Assembly: GCF_007970665.1 (NCBI RefSeq)
Contig: NZ_CP042430.1
Coordinates: 4,774,001 to 4,838,000 of the forward strand
DNA length: 64,000 nt
Direction: 5' to 3'
From: Baekduia soli
Lineage (GTDB): Bacteria; Actinomycetota; Thermoleophilia; Solirubrobacterales; Solirubrobacteraceae
The notes beneath the pieces are model-generated. The model was not told the origin of the DNA and made no database searches. It was given only the letters and a program-made list of their open reading frames with translations. Positions 36,306 through 44,222 of the stretch are shown one piece after another. The first letter of the stretch is position 1, and each line of letters starts with the position of its first letter. A program made the translations under genes and the position numbers.

Positions 36306-36546
36306 GCGCCGGCGCACCCGGTGTGGCGGTGTGCGGCCTGCGGAAGACGTTCATCATCCTGTACCTGACCCGCGGCCTGGGCCTGACGACCTCGACCGCC
36401 GGCCTGGCCGTCGCCGGCACGGCGGTGTCCATCGCCGTGGCCTCGCCGGCCGCCGTGAGCCCACTGCTGGCGGGGCCATGTGGCTGGTCTGCGCGGCGGC
36501 GATCCTGGCCGGTGTGCCGGTCCTGCGGCGCCTGCGCGACGCGTAG
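36302..36546 (+). pseudogene. Remnant of an MFS transporter (internal deletion, frameshift)
   Basis: From ATG 36302 the frame reads an MFS-like first membrane helix (TFIILYLTRGLGLTTS, TAGLAVAGTAVSIAVAS) for about 55 codons. Near 36470 the frame changes by one base and continues as a typical last helix and tail (AMWLVCAAAILAGVPVLRRLRDA). The middle of a transporter, about 300 residues, is absent. The start overlaps the upstream stop (ATGA). The likely history is an internal deletion of an old transporter gene. Confidence 0.65.
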
Positions 36547-36614
36547 GGCCGGGGCCCGAGGCGCGTGACTAGGATCCGCCCCCGCAACGACCGAACCTGG
36601 AGAAGGAGACGCGC

Positions 36615-37442
36615 ATGGGAGTCCTCGACGACAAGGTGGCCATCGTCACCGGATCGGCCCGCGGCATCGGCCGCGCGACGGCGGAGCTGCTGTCCGAGCA
36701 CGGCGCCAAGGTGCTCATCAACGACCTCGACGCCGACCTGGCCGCCCAGACGGCCTCCGAGATCCAGGGCGAGACGACGGTGTTCGCGGGCGACCTGACC
36801 AAGGGCGACGCTCCGGACCGGCTCGTCCAGGCCGCGATCGACGCCTGGGGCAAGATCGACATCATCGTCAACAACGCGGGCTACACGCTCGACGCGCCGC
36901 TGCACAAGATCAGCGACGACTGGTGGGAGCGGATGCTCGACATCCACGTGACCGTGCCCTTCAAGGTCATCCGGGCCGCCGCGCCGCACCTGCGCGAGCC
37001 CGCCAAGCAGGAGCGTGAGCAGGGGGTCGAGGTCTTTCGCAAGATCGTGAACGTCTCGTCGACGTCGGGGACGATGGGCAACGCAGGGCAGTCGAACTAC
37101 TCGGCGGGCAAGAACGCCGTGGTGGGTCTGACCAAGACGCTGGCCAAGGAGTGGGGCCAGTTCAAGATCAACGTCAACGCGGTGGCCTTCGGGTGGATCG
37201 AGACGCGGCTGACGGCGCCCAAGGTCGACACCAACACGATGGAGATCGACGGCGAGAAGGTCCAGCTCGGCATCCCCGAGCAGATCATGGGCATGGCCAA
37301 CATGTTCATCCCGATGGGCCGGCCCGGCACGCCGCAGGAGGCCGCCGGCGGCGTGTTCTTCCTGTGCTCGCCGTGGAGCAACTACGTGCACGGCCAGACG
37401 CTGAACATCACCGGCGGCCAGCTCAGCGGCATGATGTCCTAG
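36615..37442 (+). CDS. SDR-family oxidoreductase (FabG-like)
   Basis: A 275-residue classical short-chain dehydrogenase. NAD(P) motif GSARGIG (13-19), NNAG near 91, catalytic Ser in NVSSTSG and YSAGK near 156 are all present. AAGGAG (36603-36608) is well placed before ATG 36615. The C-terminal GGQLSGMMS is typical. In acyl-CoA metabolism such proteins serve as 3-hydroxyacyl-CoA or 3-ketoacyl reductases, which would suit the surrounding genes. The next gene starts within its stop codon (TAGTG). Confidence 0.88.
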   Translation: MGVLDDKVAIVTGSARGIGRATAELLSEHGAKVLINDLDADLAAQTASEIQGETTVFAGDLTKGDAPDRLVQAAIDAWGKIDIIVNNAGYTLDAPLHKISDDWWERMLDIHVTVPFKVIRAAAPHLREPAKQEREQGVEVFRKIVNVSSTSGTMGNAGQSNYSAGKNAVVGLTKTLAKEWGQFKINVNAVAFGWIETRLTAPKVDTNTMEIDGEKVQLGIPEQIMGMANMFIPMGRPGTPQEAAGGVFFLCSPWSNYVHGQTLNITGGQLSGMMS

Positions 37443-37900
37443 TGGTGATCGCCGCGACACGGGAGGAGGACCTCGACGACCTCCTCCCGCTCCTGCGGGC
37501 CTACTGCGACTTCTACGACGTCGCCCCGCCCGACGCGGCGCTGCGCGCGCTCTCGGAGGCACTGCTCGACGGGGCCGACGGCGTGCAGCTGCTCGCGCGC
37601 GACGACGGCGGCCGCGCCGTCGGCTTCGCCACCGTGTACTGGACCTGGCAGACGCTGACCGCCTCCCGGGTCGGGGTGATGAACGATCTCTTCGTCGCGC
37701 CCGCCGCGCGGGGGTCGGGCGCCGCCGAGGCGCTCATCGCGGAGTGCGCGGACCGCGCGCGCGACCACGGCGCCACGCACCTGACGTGGCAGACCGCGCT
37801 GGACAACGCCCGGGCGCAGGCGCTCTACGACCGCGTCGGGGCGCAGCGCTCGCGCTGGCTGGACTACGAGCTGGCGCTGGGCGGCGCGCCGCGCGGGTAG
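37442..37900 (+). CDS. GNAT-family N-acetyltransferase
   Basis: A 152-residue GNAT protein with the acetyl-CoA loop VMNDLFVAPAARGSGAAEALI (about 80-100) and the C-terminal TWQTALDNARAQALYDRVGAQ strand-helix. Start is GTG 37442, sharing a base with the previous stop, or GTG 37445. The acceptor is unknown. It is part of a run of four closely spaced plus-strand genes. Confidence 0.8.
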   Translation: MVIAATREEDLDDLLPLLRAYCDFYDVAPPDAALRALSEALLDGADGVQLLARDDGGRAVGFATVYWTWQTLTASRVGVMNDLFVAPAARGSGAAEALIAECADRARDHGATHLTWQTALDNARAQALYDRVGAQRSRWLDYELALGGAPRG

Positions 37901-37910
37901 GCTCGGCCGC

Positions 37911-38288
37911 GTGAAGGTCATCAGGCCGGGCGCCGTCCACGAGGAGCCGCGCGGCGTGGTCGGCGGCCACGAGGTGTCGCGGGCCACGACCGGCACCGAC
38001 TCCAACATCTTCATGGGGATCTTCCGGCTGCCGGCCGGGGCACGGTCGCGCCCGCACTTCCACGCCGGCTGCGAGAGCGCGTGCTACATGCTGCGCGGCA
38101 CGATGCGCATCCGCTGGGGCGAGCGCCTGGAGCACGTCGTCGAGCTCGAGCAGGGCGACATGCTGTGGGTGCCGCCGCGCGAGACCCACGTGCTGGAGAA
38201 CCCCTCGCCCGACGAGGACGCCGAGTACGTCGTCGCGCGCGACTCCCCCACCGAGGACGCCGTCGAGGTGCCCTGGGCCCCGCAGTGA
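37911..38288 (+). CDS. Cupin-domain protein
   Basis: A 125-residue single-domain cupin. The first cupin motif is RPHFHAGCESACYMLRG (His48 and His50 with Glu54), the second is GDMLWVPPRETHVLENP with a metal-type His near 97. It may be a small metal-dependent dioxygenase, isomerase or binding protein. The start is GTG 37911. The stop overlaps the start of the ACT-domain gene (GTGA). Confidence 0.8.
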   Translation: MKVIRPGAVHEEPRGVVGGHEVSRATTGTDSNIFMGIFRLPAGARSRPHFHAGCESACYMLRGTMRIRWGERLEHVVELEQGDMLWVPPRETHVLENPSPDEDAEYVVARDSPTEDAVEVPWAPQ

Positions 38289-38671
38289 GGCTCCGGGTCC
38301 TGCCGGGCGAGCACGCCGTCTGCCGCCTGGCCGAGGGCGCCCGGACCCCGGACCCGCCGGCGACCGCCGGCGGCTTCTGGTCGCTGACGCTCGCCGGAGC
38401 CGAGCGGTCGCTCGTGTGCGCCGAGGCGCTGGCGCCCACCGACGGCGTGGTGGTCGGCGGCTGGCGGATCCTGGAGCTCGCGGGCCCGCTCGACCTCGGC
38501 CTCGTCGGCGTCCTGGCGGCGGTCGCCGCACCGCTGGCACACGCCGCGGTGCCCGTCTTCCCCATCGCGACGCACGACACGGACTGGATCCTCGTCCCCG
38601 GCGAGCGCCTGGCGGCGGCCGTCGGCGCGCTGCGGGCCGCCGGGCACGAGGTGGACGGCGCCGAGGGCTAG
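38285..38671 (+). CDS. ACT-domain protein (ACT_7/CASTOR-like)
   Basis: A 128-residue protein whose second half, LDLGLVGVLAAVAAPLAHAAVPVFPIATHDTDWILV, matches tandem ACT-like ligand-binding domains seen in small amino-acid-sensing proteins. The GTG start overlaps the cupin stop (GTGA). It may bind an amino acid. Its 3' end overlaps the convergent glyoxalase gene by four bases. Confidence 0.72.
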   Translation: MRLRVLPGEHAVCRLAEGARTPDPPATAGGFWSLTLAGAERSLVCAEALAPTDGVVVGGWRILELAGPLDLGLVGVLAAVAAPLAHAAVPVFPIATHDTDWILVPGERLAAAVGALRAAGHEVDGAEG

Positions 38672-39600
38672 GACGCCGCGGCGGCGCGCTCCGCCCGCGG
38701 GTCGGGCAGCGGCGTCAGGCGCGCCTCGATCTCGGCGCGGCGCGGCTCGAGCTGCGGCGGCAGGATGATCCGGCGGCCGAGCTCGGGCAGCGGGTCGTCG
38801 ATCGTGAAGCCGGGCGCGTCGTCGGCGATCTCGAACAGCACGCCGCTGGGCTCGCGGAAGTAGATCGACTTGAAGTACGTGCGGTCGATGATGCCGCTCG
38901 TGCGCAGGCCCGCGTCCTCGAACCGCTCCTGCCACCGCAGGTGCTCGGCCGCCGTCGTGCCCCACGCCACGTGGTGCACGCTGCCGCCGCTCTGGCGCCC
39001 GCGCTCGGCGGGGGCCGGGTCGTAGGCGATCCAGCCGCCGCGGTCGGCACCGCGCAGCTCCCAGGTCGCGTCGCCGGCCGGCGTGGCGCCGAGCACCCGC
39101 TCCAGGAGCGCGCCGGAGGCCTGCGGGTCGTGGGCGTAGGCGCGCACGCCCTCGAAGCCCTGCAGCGCGTGCCGGGCGGGGATGTCGGGGTGCTCGGCGG
39201 CCAGTGGGGCGTCGCCGGAGGCGGGCACGACCAGTTCGTGGTCCAGGCCCTCCGGGTCGCTGAAGCGCACGGCCCCCGGGGTGCGGGTGACCGGGGTCTC
39301 GAGGGCCTCGAGCCGCTGCGCCCAGAAGTCCAGGGCCGCCGGCGAGCCGACGCGCCACACGATGCGATGGACCATGCCCGCGCCCGGGCGGCCCGGGATC
39401 GCGTGGGGGTACTCGAAGAACGTCATCTCCGACCCGGGGCGGCCCTCTTCGTCGGCGTAGAACAGGTGGTAGACGGTCGGGTCGTCCTGGTTGACGCTCT
39501 TGGCCACCAGCCGCAGGCCGAGGACCCGCGTGTAGAAGTCGAGGTTGCGCCGGGCGTCGCCGGTGATGGCCGAGATGTGGTGGATGCCGTGCAGCTGCAT
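38668..39600 (-). CDS. VOC-superfamily ring-cleaving dioxygenase (MhqO/MhqA-like glyoxalase)
   Basis: A 310-residue protein with two tandem vicinal-oxygen-chelate modules. Metal-type residues are in HGIHHISAITGD (N-terminus), SVHHVAWGT (near 212) and the Glu of SGVLFEIADD (near 268). Close relatives are hydroquinone-linked dioxygenases controlled by MarR-type repressors in Bacillus. The 12-base arms of TAGTTG/CAACTA found 21 bases upstream of the ATG agree with that type of control. The exact substrate is unknown. Confidence 0.83.
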   Translation of the reverse strand: MQLHGIHHISAITGDARRNLDFYTRVLGLRLVAKSVNQDDPTVYHLFYADEEGRPGSEMTFFEYPHAIPGRPGAGMVHRIVWRVGSPAALDFWAQRLEALETPVTRTPGAVRFSDPEGLDHELVVPASGDAPLAAEHPDIPARHALQGFEGVRAYAHDPQASGALLERVLGATPAGDATWELRGADRGGWIAYDPAPAERGRQSGGSVHHVAWGTTAAEHLRWQERFEDAGLRTSGIIDRTYFKSIYFREPSGVLFEIADDAPGFTIDDPLPELGRRIILPPQLEPRRAEIEARLTPLPDPRAERAAAAS

Positions 39601-39620
39601 GGTCGCCTCGTCGGAAGAAG

Positions 39621-39638
39621 TAGTTGCACTCACAACTA
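39621..39638. promoter_or_regulatory. MarR-type operator candidate upstream of the VOC dioxygenase
   Basis: TAGTTG (39621-39626) and CAACTA (39633-39638) are exact inverted arms around CACTCA. The site overlaps the stop codon of the upstream SDR-like gene. Such TAGTTG...CAACTA elements are typical for MarR-family repressors. The surrounding sequence is AT-rich compared with its neighbourhood. Confidence 0.6.
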
Positions 39639-40202
39639 TATCACCCGGCGGTCGGCCGGCCGGAACGCGCAGCCGGAGTAGTAGTCGCCGGCGGCGGAGG
39701 CCAGGAACGCCGTGGTCTCGGCGCGCAGGCCGGCGTCGCCGCCGAGGACCGCGGTGACGCGCACGCCGAAGCGCGCCCACTCGACCGAGAGGGTGCGCGC
39801 CTCGTTCTCCAGCGCCGCCCCGACCGCGGCGGCGTGCTCGCCGTCGGCCGCCCCCGGCGCCAGCAGCACGATCTTGCCGCCCGCGCGGGCCTCGTCGGCC
39901 CACCCGCCCGCGACCGCGGCGCGGACGACGTTCCAGCCGCCGTCGACGGCGGCGCGCAGGCCCGCCAGCCCGCCGCCGGCGGTCGCGAACGGCGCCGTCG
40001 CGTCGACCACGAGGACGTCGAACGGGCCCACGGCGGCGACCTCGGCCGCGACGGCCTCCTCGTCGGCGGCGTCGGCGGCCAGGGCGACGACCCGCGCGCC
40101 GAGCTCGGCCGCACGCCGCCCGACGTCGCCCGGCCCCCCGCCGGCGCCGGCGATCGCGATGGTCAGGCCGTCGAGGACCCCGGGCCGCAGGACGTCGGGC
40201 AC
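39636..40202 (-). CDS. SDR-like Rossmann protein without the catalytic Tyr-Lys motif
   Basis: A 188-residue protein with a Rossmann-type start (IAIAGAGGGPGDVGRRAAELGARVVALAAD) and the SDR layout through LSVEWARFGVRVTAV, but where SDRs have YxxxK this one has AAAVGAALE, and the Ser position reads LLAPGAADG. It is also shorter than usual. It probably binds a nucleotide without normal oxidoreductase chemistry, or is a degenerating paralogue. It lies just upstream of the VOC dioxygenase in the same direction. Confidence 0.65.
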   Translation of the reverse strand: MPDVLRPGVLDGLTIAIAGAGGGPGDVGRRAAELGARVVALAADAADEEAVAAEVAAVGPFDVLVVDATAPFATAGGGLAGLRAAVDGGWNVVRAAVAGGWADEARAGGKIVLLAPGAADGEHAAAVGAALENEARTLSVEWARFGVRVTAVLGGDAGLRAETTAFLASAAGDYYSGCAFRPADRRVI

Positions 40203-40245
40203 GGGCGGACCCTACCCCGGCCGCCGCGCCGGGACCGCAGCGCGC

Positions 40246-40659
40246 TCAGCGCACGACGACGACGGCGTCCTCGCGGCGGACGGTGCCGTCGGCGAGGCGC
40301 GCCGAGACCGGCGCGCGGGCGAGCAGCAGGTCGCCCGTCGCGTCGTCGAAGCCGGACCGCCACGGGTTGCGCAGGCCATGGGCCCACACCTCGCGCTGCG
40401 CGAAGCCCGCGTTGCCCGCCGGGATCGTGCACGCCCCGCCGCAGCCGTCGCCGGGGGCCGGGTCGATCCGCAGCAGCTTGCCCGGCAGCGCGTCGGCGCC
40501 CGCGGCGGGGTCGTCGGTCGCCGGGTCCAGCCGCTGGGCGTTGTGATGGGCGTCGAACTCGCCGCCCCCGTGCCCGTGCCGATCCCAGCATCCCGTCGGG
40601 GCCGAAGCGCGAGCCGGCCGGCAGCAGCAGCGCGAGGGCCGCGGCGAGCGCGGTCTCAC
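40246..40659 (-). pseudogene. Remnant of a PQQ-dependent sugar dehydrogenase
   Basis: The frame ending at 40246 reads LPGKLLRIDPAPGDGCGG, GNAGFAQREVWAHGLRNPWRSGF and GDLLLARA, clear pieces of a glucose/sorbosone-dehydrogenase beta-propeller. Upstream, another frame reads RFGPDGML, the strand that normally precedes this part, and the two are joined only by a one-base shift near 40590. The N-terminal 200 or so residues and the final blade are missing. It directly follows the acyltransferase gene. Truncation makes function unlikely. Confidence 0.65.
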
Positions 40660-41459
40660 GCCGGCGCGGCGCGCTTGGCCTTGGCCGCGCGGCGGGCGGC
40701 GCGGCGCTCCGCGCGCACCCGCGCCACGATCCCGCTGCGGCCGTGGGCCTCCAGGCCCGCGTAGAGCACCTTGATCTCGTCGAAGATCGCGTTGGCGGTG
40801 GCGGAGGACTGCTCGCGCGTGGGCTCGGCGACCTGCTCGAAGCGGAACGGCTCGCCGAACTGGATCGTCACCTTGGGGAACTGGAGCTTCTTCCAGTTGC
40901 GCACGCGCGACGAGCCGTGGATGGCGACGGGGACGATCGTCGCACCCGACTGCAGCGCCAGCCGGCCGATGCCGGGCTTGGCCTCGGCGGCCAGCGCGCC
41001 GGTGCGCGAGCGGCCGCCCTCGCAGTACATCGCCACGCAGCCGCCGTGGCCCAGGATCGTGTTCGCGGTGATGAACGCCTCCTCGTCGCGCGCGCCGCGC
41101 CGGACGGGGAACACGCCGCCGGGCGAGTAGACCCACTGCATCGGGATGCTGAAGAGCTGCGACTTGGCCATGAACCGCACCTTGCGCCGGATGAACGCGG
41201 CGACGAAGAAGTGGTCCATGAACGAGAAGTGGTTCGGCGCGAGGATGACCGGACCGCTCGGCGGGACCTTCTCGGCGGAGATGGCGCGCGCGCGGAAGAA
41301 GACGAGGCTGTACAGGGCCGTGCAGATCCGCACCGCCTCGTAGGCCCAGTTGGGAGGCTTCGTGCGCGCACGCTCGTGGAACCGGTCGAAGAACTCCTTC
41401 GGCCGAGGGTCCCGGTAGACCTGCGCCTTCATCGACGCCAGCTGCTCCTGCTCGCTCAT
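40656..41459 (-). CDS. Lysophospholipid acyltransferase (PlsC family)
   Basis: A 267-residue 1-acyl-glycerol-3-phosphate acyltransferase-like protein acting at the membrane in phospholipid synthesis. The catalytic motif is NHFSFMD (His96 and Asp101), the substrate motif is YCEGGRSRTG (near 164), and VPVAIHGSSRV follows. One hydrophobic patch near 45-60 may contact the membrane. The C-terminus is Ala/Arg/Lys-rich. Start is ATG 41459, without an alternative nearby. The acyl acceptor is not determined. Confidence 0.87.
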   Translation of the reverse strand: MSEQEQLASMKAQVYRDPRPKEFFDRFHERARTKPPNWAYEAVRICTALYSLVFFRARAISAEKVPPSGPVILAPNHFSFMDHFFVAAFIRRKVRFMAKSQLFSIPMQWVYSPGGVFPVRRGARDEEAFITANTILGHGGCVAMYCEGGRSRTGALAAEAKPGIGRLALQSGATIVPVAIHGSSRVRNWKKLQFPKVTIQFGEPFRFEQVAEPTREQSSATANAIFDEIKVLYAGLEAHGRSGIVARVRAERRAARRAAKAKRAAPA

Positions 41460-41866
41460 GCCCTCCGCCCGTGCCGTCTTCTGCCGGGCATCGTACCCGG
41501 AGGCCGTGGACTTCGGACCGCGGGGTCCGGCCGCCGGGGGCGATGCCGGGGGGCGCCGCGCCGCGGCTGTCCCTCCGCGGCACGGCGCCGGCTCCCCAGG
41601 ATGGCTCCCGGACGGTGGGTCAGGCCGGACCCGGGAGCGGTGATCGGCCGGCGTCGCGGCGAGTCGTCGCAGGAGGAGACGGAGAGCGCCGCTTCGATGT
41701 CCCCCGGCCGATCACTTGGACAGCATCGTGCCGGGACGGGGGCGCATCCGGCACGGCCCGGCGGTCGGAACATCGCGCGGGCCGATTCGCCCGACGGTCG
41801 AGCGGGCGTGACCGTCCGGTGACACGCCTATGGTCCGCGCGAGCCCGCAGCCATCAGGAGGACGCC
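41460..41866. other. 407-base intergenic region, no gene recognised
   Basis: This is the longest gene-free stretch in the window, between the divergent acyltransferase and biotin-carrier genes. It is GC-rich with many short inverted repeats, for example around 41512-41535 (GGACTTCGGACC followed by GGGGTCCGG). Open frames here lack plausible protein character. No tRNA, known riboswitch or CRISPR pattern was recognised. It ends with the strong ribosome-binding site AGGAGG (41856-41861) of the biotin carrier. Confidence 0.5.
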
Positions 41867-42079
41867 GTGCCGGACATCCAGGCCCACATCACGGGCACCG
41901 TGTGGAAGATCGAATGCCAGATCGGCGACCGCGTCGCCGAGGGCGACACCGTCGTGATCCTCGAGTCGATGAAGATGGAGATGCCCGTCGAGGCCGAGGA
42001 CGAGGGCGTGGTCAAGGAGATCCTCTGCGAGGAGGGCCAAGCGGTCAACGAGGGCGACAGCCTCGTCGTCCTGGAGTAG
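41867..42079 (+). CDS. Stand-alone biotin/lipoyl attachment protein (BCCP-like)
   Basis: A 70-residue single biotinyl domain. The attachment lysine is Lys36 in ESMKMEM, with Gly and hydrophobic positions typical of carboxylase biotin carriers. Such a free-standing domain is the mobile carrier between biotin carboxylase and carboxyltransferase. GTG 41867 is preceded by AGGAGG five bases upstream. A partner could be the carboxyltransferase at 27606; no biotin carboxylase is in the window. An enoyl-CoA hydratase gene follows by 18 bases. Confidence 0.9.
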   Translation: MPDIQAHITGTVWKIECQIGDRVAEGDTVVILESMKMEMPVEAEDEGVVKEILCEEGQAVNEGDSLVVLE

Positions 42080-42097
42080 CGACTAGCCTCCCGCCGC

Positions 42098-42892
42098 GTG
42101 GCGGGCGAACTGCTCATCGACGAGCCCCTCGACGGGGTCCGTCGGCTCACGATCTCCAACCCGGCCAAGCGCAACGCGCTGGACCACGGGATCCTCGACG
42201 CGATCGCGACGGCGGTCCCGGCGGCCGAGGCCGACCCGTGCGTCCGGGCCCTGCTGCTGACGGGCGCCGACGGCATGTTCTCCTCCGGATACGACATCGG
42301 CGACATCCCCGACGACGTGTTCGCCGTCGAGGCCGAGCGCCTCGTCGCCCACCCCTACACGGAGGCGATCGACGCGCTGGCCGCCACCGACCTGCCCACG
42401 GTGGCGGCGCTGCCCGGGCACACGATCGGCGGCGGCCTGGAGCTCGCGCTGGCCTGCGACCTGCGGCTGGGCCGCGACGGCATCACCCTCGGGATGCCGC
42501 CGGCCAAGCTCGGCCTCGTCTACTCCCACACGGGGCTGCGCCGGTTCCTGGACGCCATCGGAGAGCCGCGCACGCGCGAGCTGTTCCTGCTCGGCCGCAC
42601 GATCGGCGCGCGGACCGCGCGTGAATGGGGGCTGCTGCACGCCGTCGCCGGCGCCGAGGACCTCGAGGCCGAGGCGCTGGACTGGGCGGCCGAGCTGGCC
42701 GCCAACGCCCCGCTGTCCATCGCGGGCAACAAGCAGGTGCTCCGCGCGCTGCTCGCCGCGGAGGGGGCGCTGGATCCCGAGGCCGAGGCCGCGCTCGTCG
42801 CGCTGCGCCGCGACTGCTTCGCCTCGGCCGACCTGCGCGAGGGCGTGCGGGCCTTCGCGGAGAAGCGCCCGGCGCGCTGGCAGGGCCGATGA
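42098..42892 (+). CDS. Enoyl-CoA hydratase/isomerase family protein, second copy
   Basis: A 264-residue crotonase-fold protein beginning at GTG 42098. The CoA-pocket FSSGYDIGD (near 64) and GGGLELALACDLRLG (near 109) carry one catalytic-type Glu, whereas the second Glu position is changed (GMPPAKLGLV). This differs from the first copy (30124), which keeps only the second. The reaction may be hydration, isomerisation or decarboxylation. The stop overlaps the SEC-C gene (ATGA). It follows the biotin carrier gene closely. Confidence 0.85.
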   Translation: MAGELLIDEPLDGVRRLTISNPAKRNALDHGILDAIATAVPAAEADPCVRALLLTGADGMFSSGYDIGDIPDDVFAVEAERLVAHPYTEAIDALAATDLPTVAALPGHTIGGGLELALACDLRLGRDGITLGMPPAKLGLVYSHTGLRRFLDAIGEPRTRELFLLGRTIGARTAREWGLLHAVAGAEDLEAEALDWAAELAANAPLSIAGNKQVLRALLAAEGALDPEAEAALVALRRDCFASADLREGVRAFAEKRPARWQGR

Positions 42893-43722
42893 CGTCGGCC
42901 GGCCGCGGCCCGGCCCACGAGGGCCGCGTGCGGGCGCTCGAGGCGCGCATCGACGCGCTCGAGGAGGCCGCCGACTACGACGGGGCCATCGCCGTGCTGG
43001 GCGAGCTGGCCGAGCTCACCGGCGAGGACCAGCGCTGGCACGTCGCGTGGATGCACGTCCAGGCCGGGCGGCGCGCCGAGGCCCGCGCGCTCTGGGACGC
43101 GCTGGCGGGCGAGCACCCCGCCGACCCGACGGTCCCCTTCCTGGCCGGCAGCGCCGAGGCCGAGGCCGGGCGGCCCGCCGACGCCGCGCCCTGGTTCGCC
43201 CGGGCGCTGGAGCTCGCCCTCGGCGGCGGGGCCGACGGCGAGACGCTGCGCCAGATCGTCGGGGCCCGCACGGAGGCGCTCGCCGACGCCGGCCTGCCCG
43301 CCCAGGAGATCGACGACCTCGCGCGCCGGGCGCTGGCCCGGGCCGCCGCGCAGGGCGCCGACACGCCCGTGGCGACGCCGTTCTTCCCGGCGGCCGAGTT
43401 CGCCCTCGCGCTGGAGGCCTGGCCCGCGTTCGCCGCCGACTGGCGCGACGACGGCCACGCCGCCTACGCCCACGAGCTCGACCTGCGCATGCGCGCGGTG
43501 GCGCCCAACGCGCCGCGCCACCCCGTCGTCGTCCCCCTGACGGTCGCGGCGGTGACCGCCAGCGCCGAGGGCCACGGCATCGACCCCGACTGGGCCGAGG
43601 CGCGGGCGCGCGCGGCCTACGAGGCCGCGCAGGACGGGCACGCCGTCGCGTGGCCGCCCGGGCGCAACGAGCCGTGCTGGTGCGGGTCGGGCGCGAAGTA
43701 CAAGCGCTGCTGCGGCCGTTGA
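42889..43722 (+). CDS. TPR-like protein with C-terminal SEC-C zinc motif
   Basis: A 277-residue protein. Helical repeats resembling TPRs span about 15-150 (for example AGRRAEARALWDALAGEHPADPTVPFLAGSAEAEAG). The end is a SEC-C zinc-binding motif, PCWCGSGAKYKRCCG, as in the SecA C-terminus. SEC-C domains bind zinc and proteins such as SecB or ribosomes in other contexts. Function here is unknown. The start overlaps the hydratase stop (ATGA). Confidence 0.8.
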   Translation: MTSAGRGPAHEGRVRALEARIDALEEAADYDGAIAVLGELAELTGEDQRWHVAWMHVQAGRRAEARALWDALAGEHPADPTVPFLAGSAEAEAGRPADAAPWFARALELALGGGADGETLRQIVGARTEALADAGLPAQEIDDLARRALARAAAQGADTPVATPFFPAAEFALALEAWPAFAADWRDDGHAAYAHELDLRMRAVAPNAPRHPVVVPLTVAAVTASAEGHGIDPDWAEARARAAYEAAQDGHAVAWPPGRNEPCWCGSGAKYKRCCGR

Positions 43723-43744
43723 GGGCGGCCGGGACCCGCGCCGC

Positions 43745-44146
43745 CTACCCGCGGTCGTCGGCGGCCTCGTGGATCGCCGCGCGGATCTCCTCGAGCTCGG
43801 TGCCCTTCTCGAGGTAGGAGTGCGCGCCGATCTCGAGCGACGGGCCGCGCATGCGGGAGGCGCTGAGGCTCGACAGGCCGATGATCGACGTCCGCGGCGC
43901 GCGGCGGCGCATCCGCGGAATGGCCTGCAGGCCGCTCAGGCGGGGCATCGACATGTCCAGCAGCACGACGTCGGGCTGCAGGTCGGCCGTGGCCTGCACG
44001 CCCTCCTCGCCGTCGGAGGCCTCGCCGACGATCTCGATCGACGGGTCGTCGGCCAGCGACGAGCGCATGAGCGCGCGGAAGCCCTCGGCGTCGTCGCAGA
44101 GCAGGACTCGGATGGGGCCGCCGGATCGCACCTGTGCGCTCATCAT
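43745..44146 (-). CDS. Stand-alone response-regulator receiver domain protein
   Basis: A 133-residue CheY-like receiver without an output domain. The acidic pocket is in LLCDDAEGF (Asp18, Asp19), the phosphate acceptor is Asp64 in VVLLDMSMP, and Ser and Lys of the switch are in IIGLSSLSAS and YLEKGTELE. ATG 44146 or 44143 can start it. No histidine kinase gene is in the window, so its partner is unknown. Confidence 0.88.
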   Translation of the reverse strand: MMSAQVRSGGPIRVLLCDDAEGFRALMRSSLADDPSIEIVGEASDGEEGVQATADLQPDVVLLDMSMPRLSGLQAIPRMRRRAPRTSIIGLSSLSASRMRGPSLEIGAHSYLEKGTELEEIRAAIHEAADDRG

Positions 44147-44222
44147 CGACGCGCGGGCACGCGCTCGCCATCCCCACAACTGATGATCATGCGATGGCCA
44201 TCCGGTGGAGGCCGGGGCGCGC

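Noticed and set aside
41460-41866. Possible riboswitch or small RNA in the longest intergenic region
   Set aside because: Inverted repeats are present but none of the known riboswitch cores was recognised, and GC-rich sequence forms such repeats by chance.
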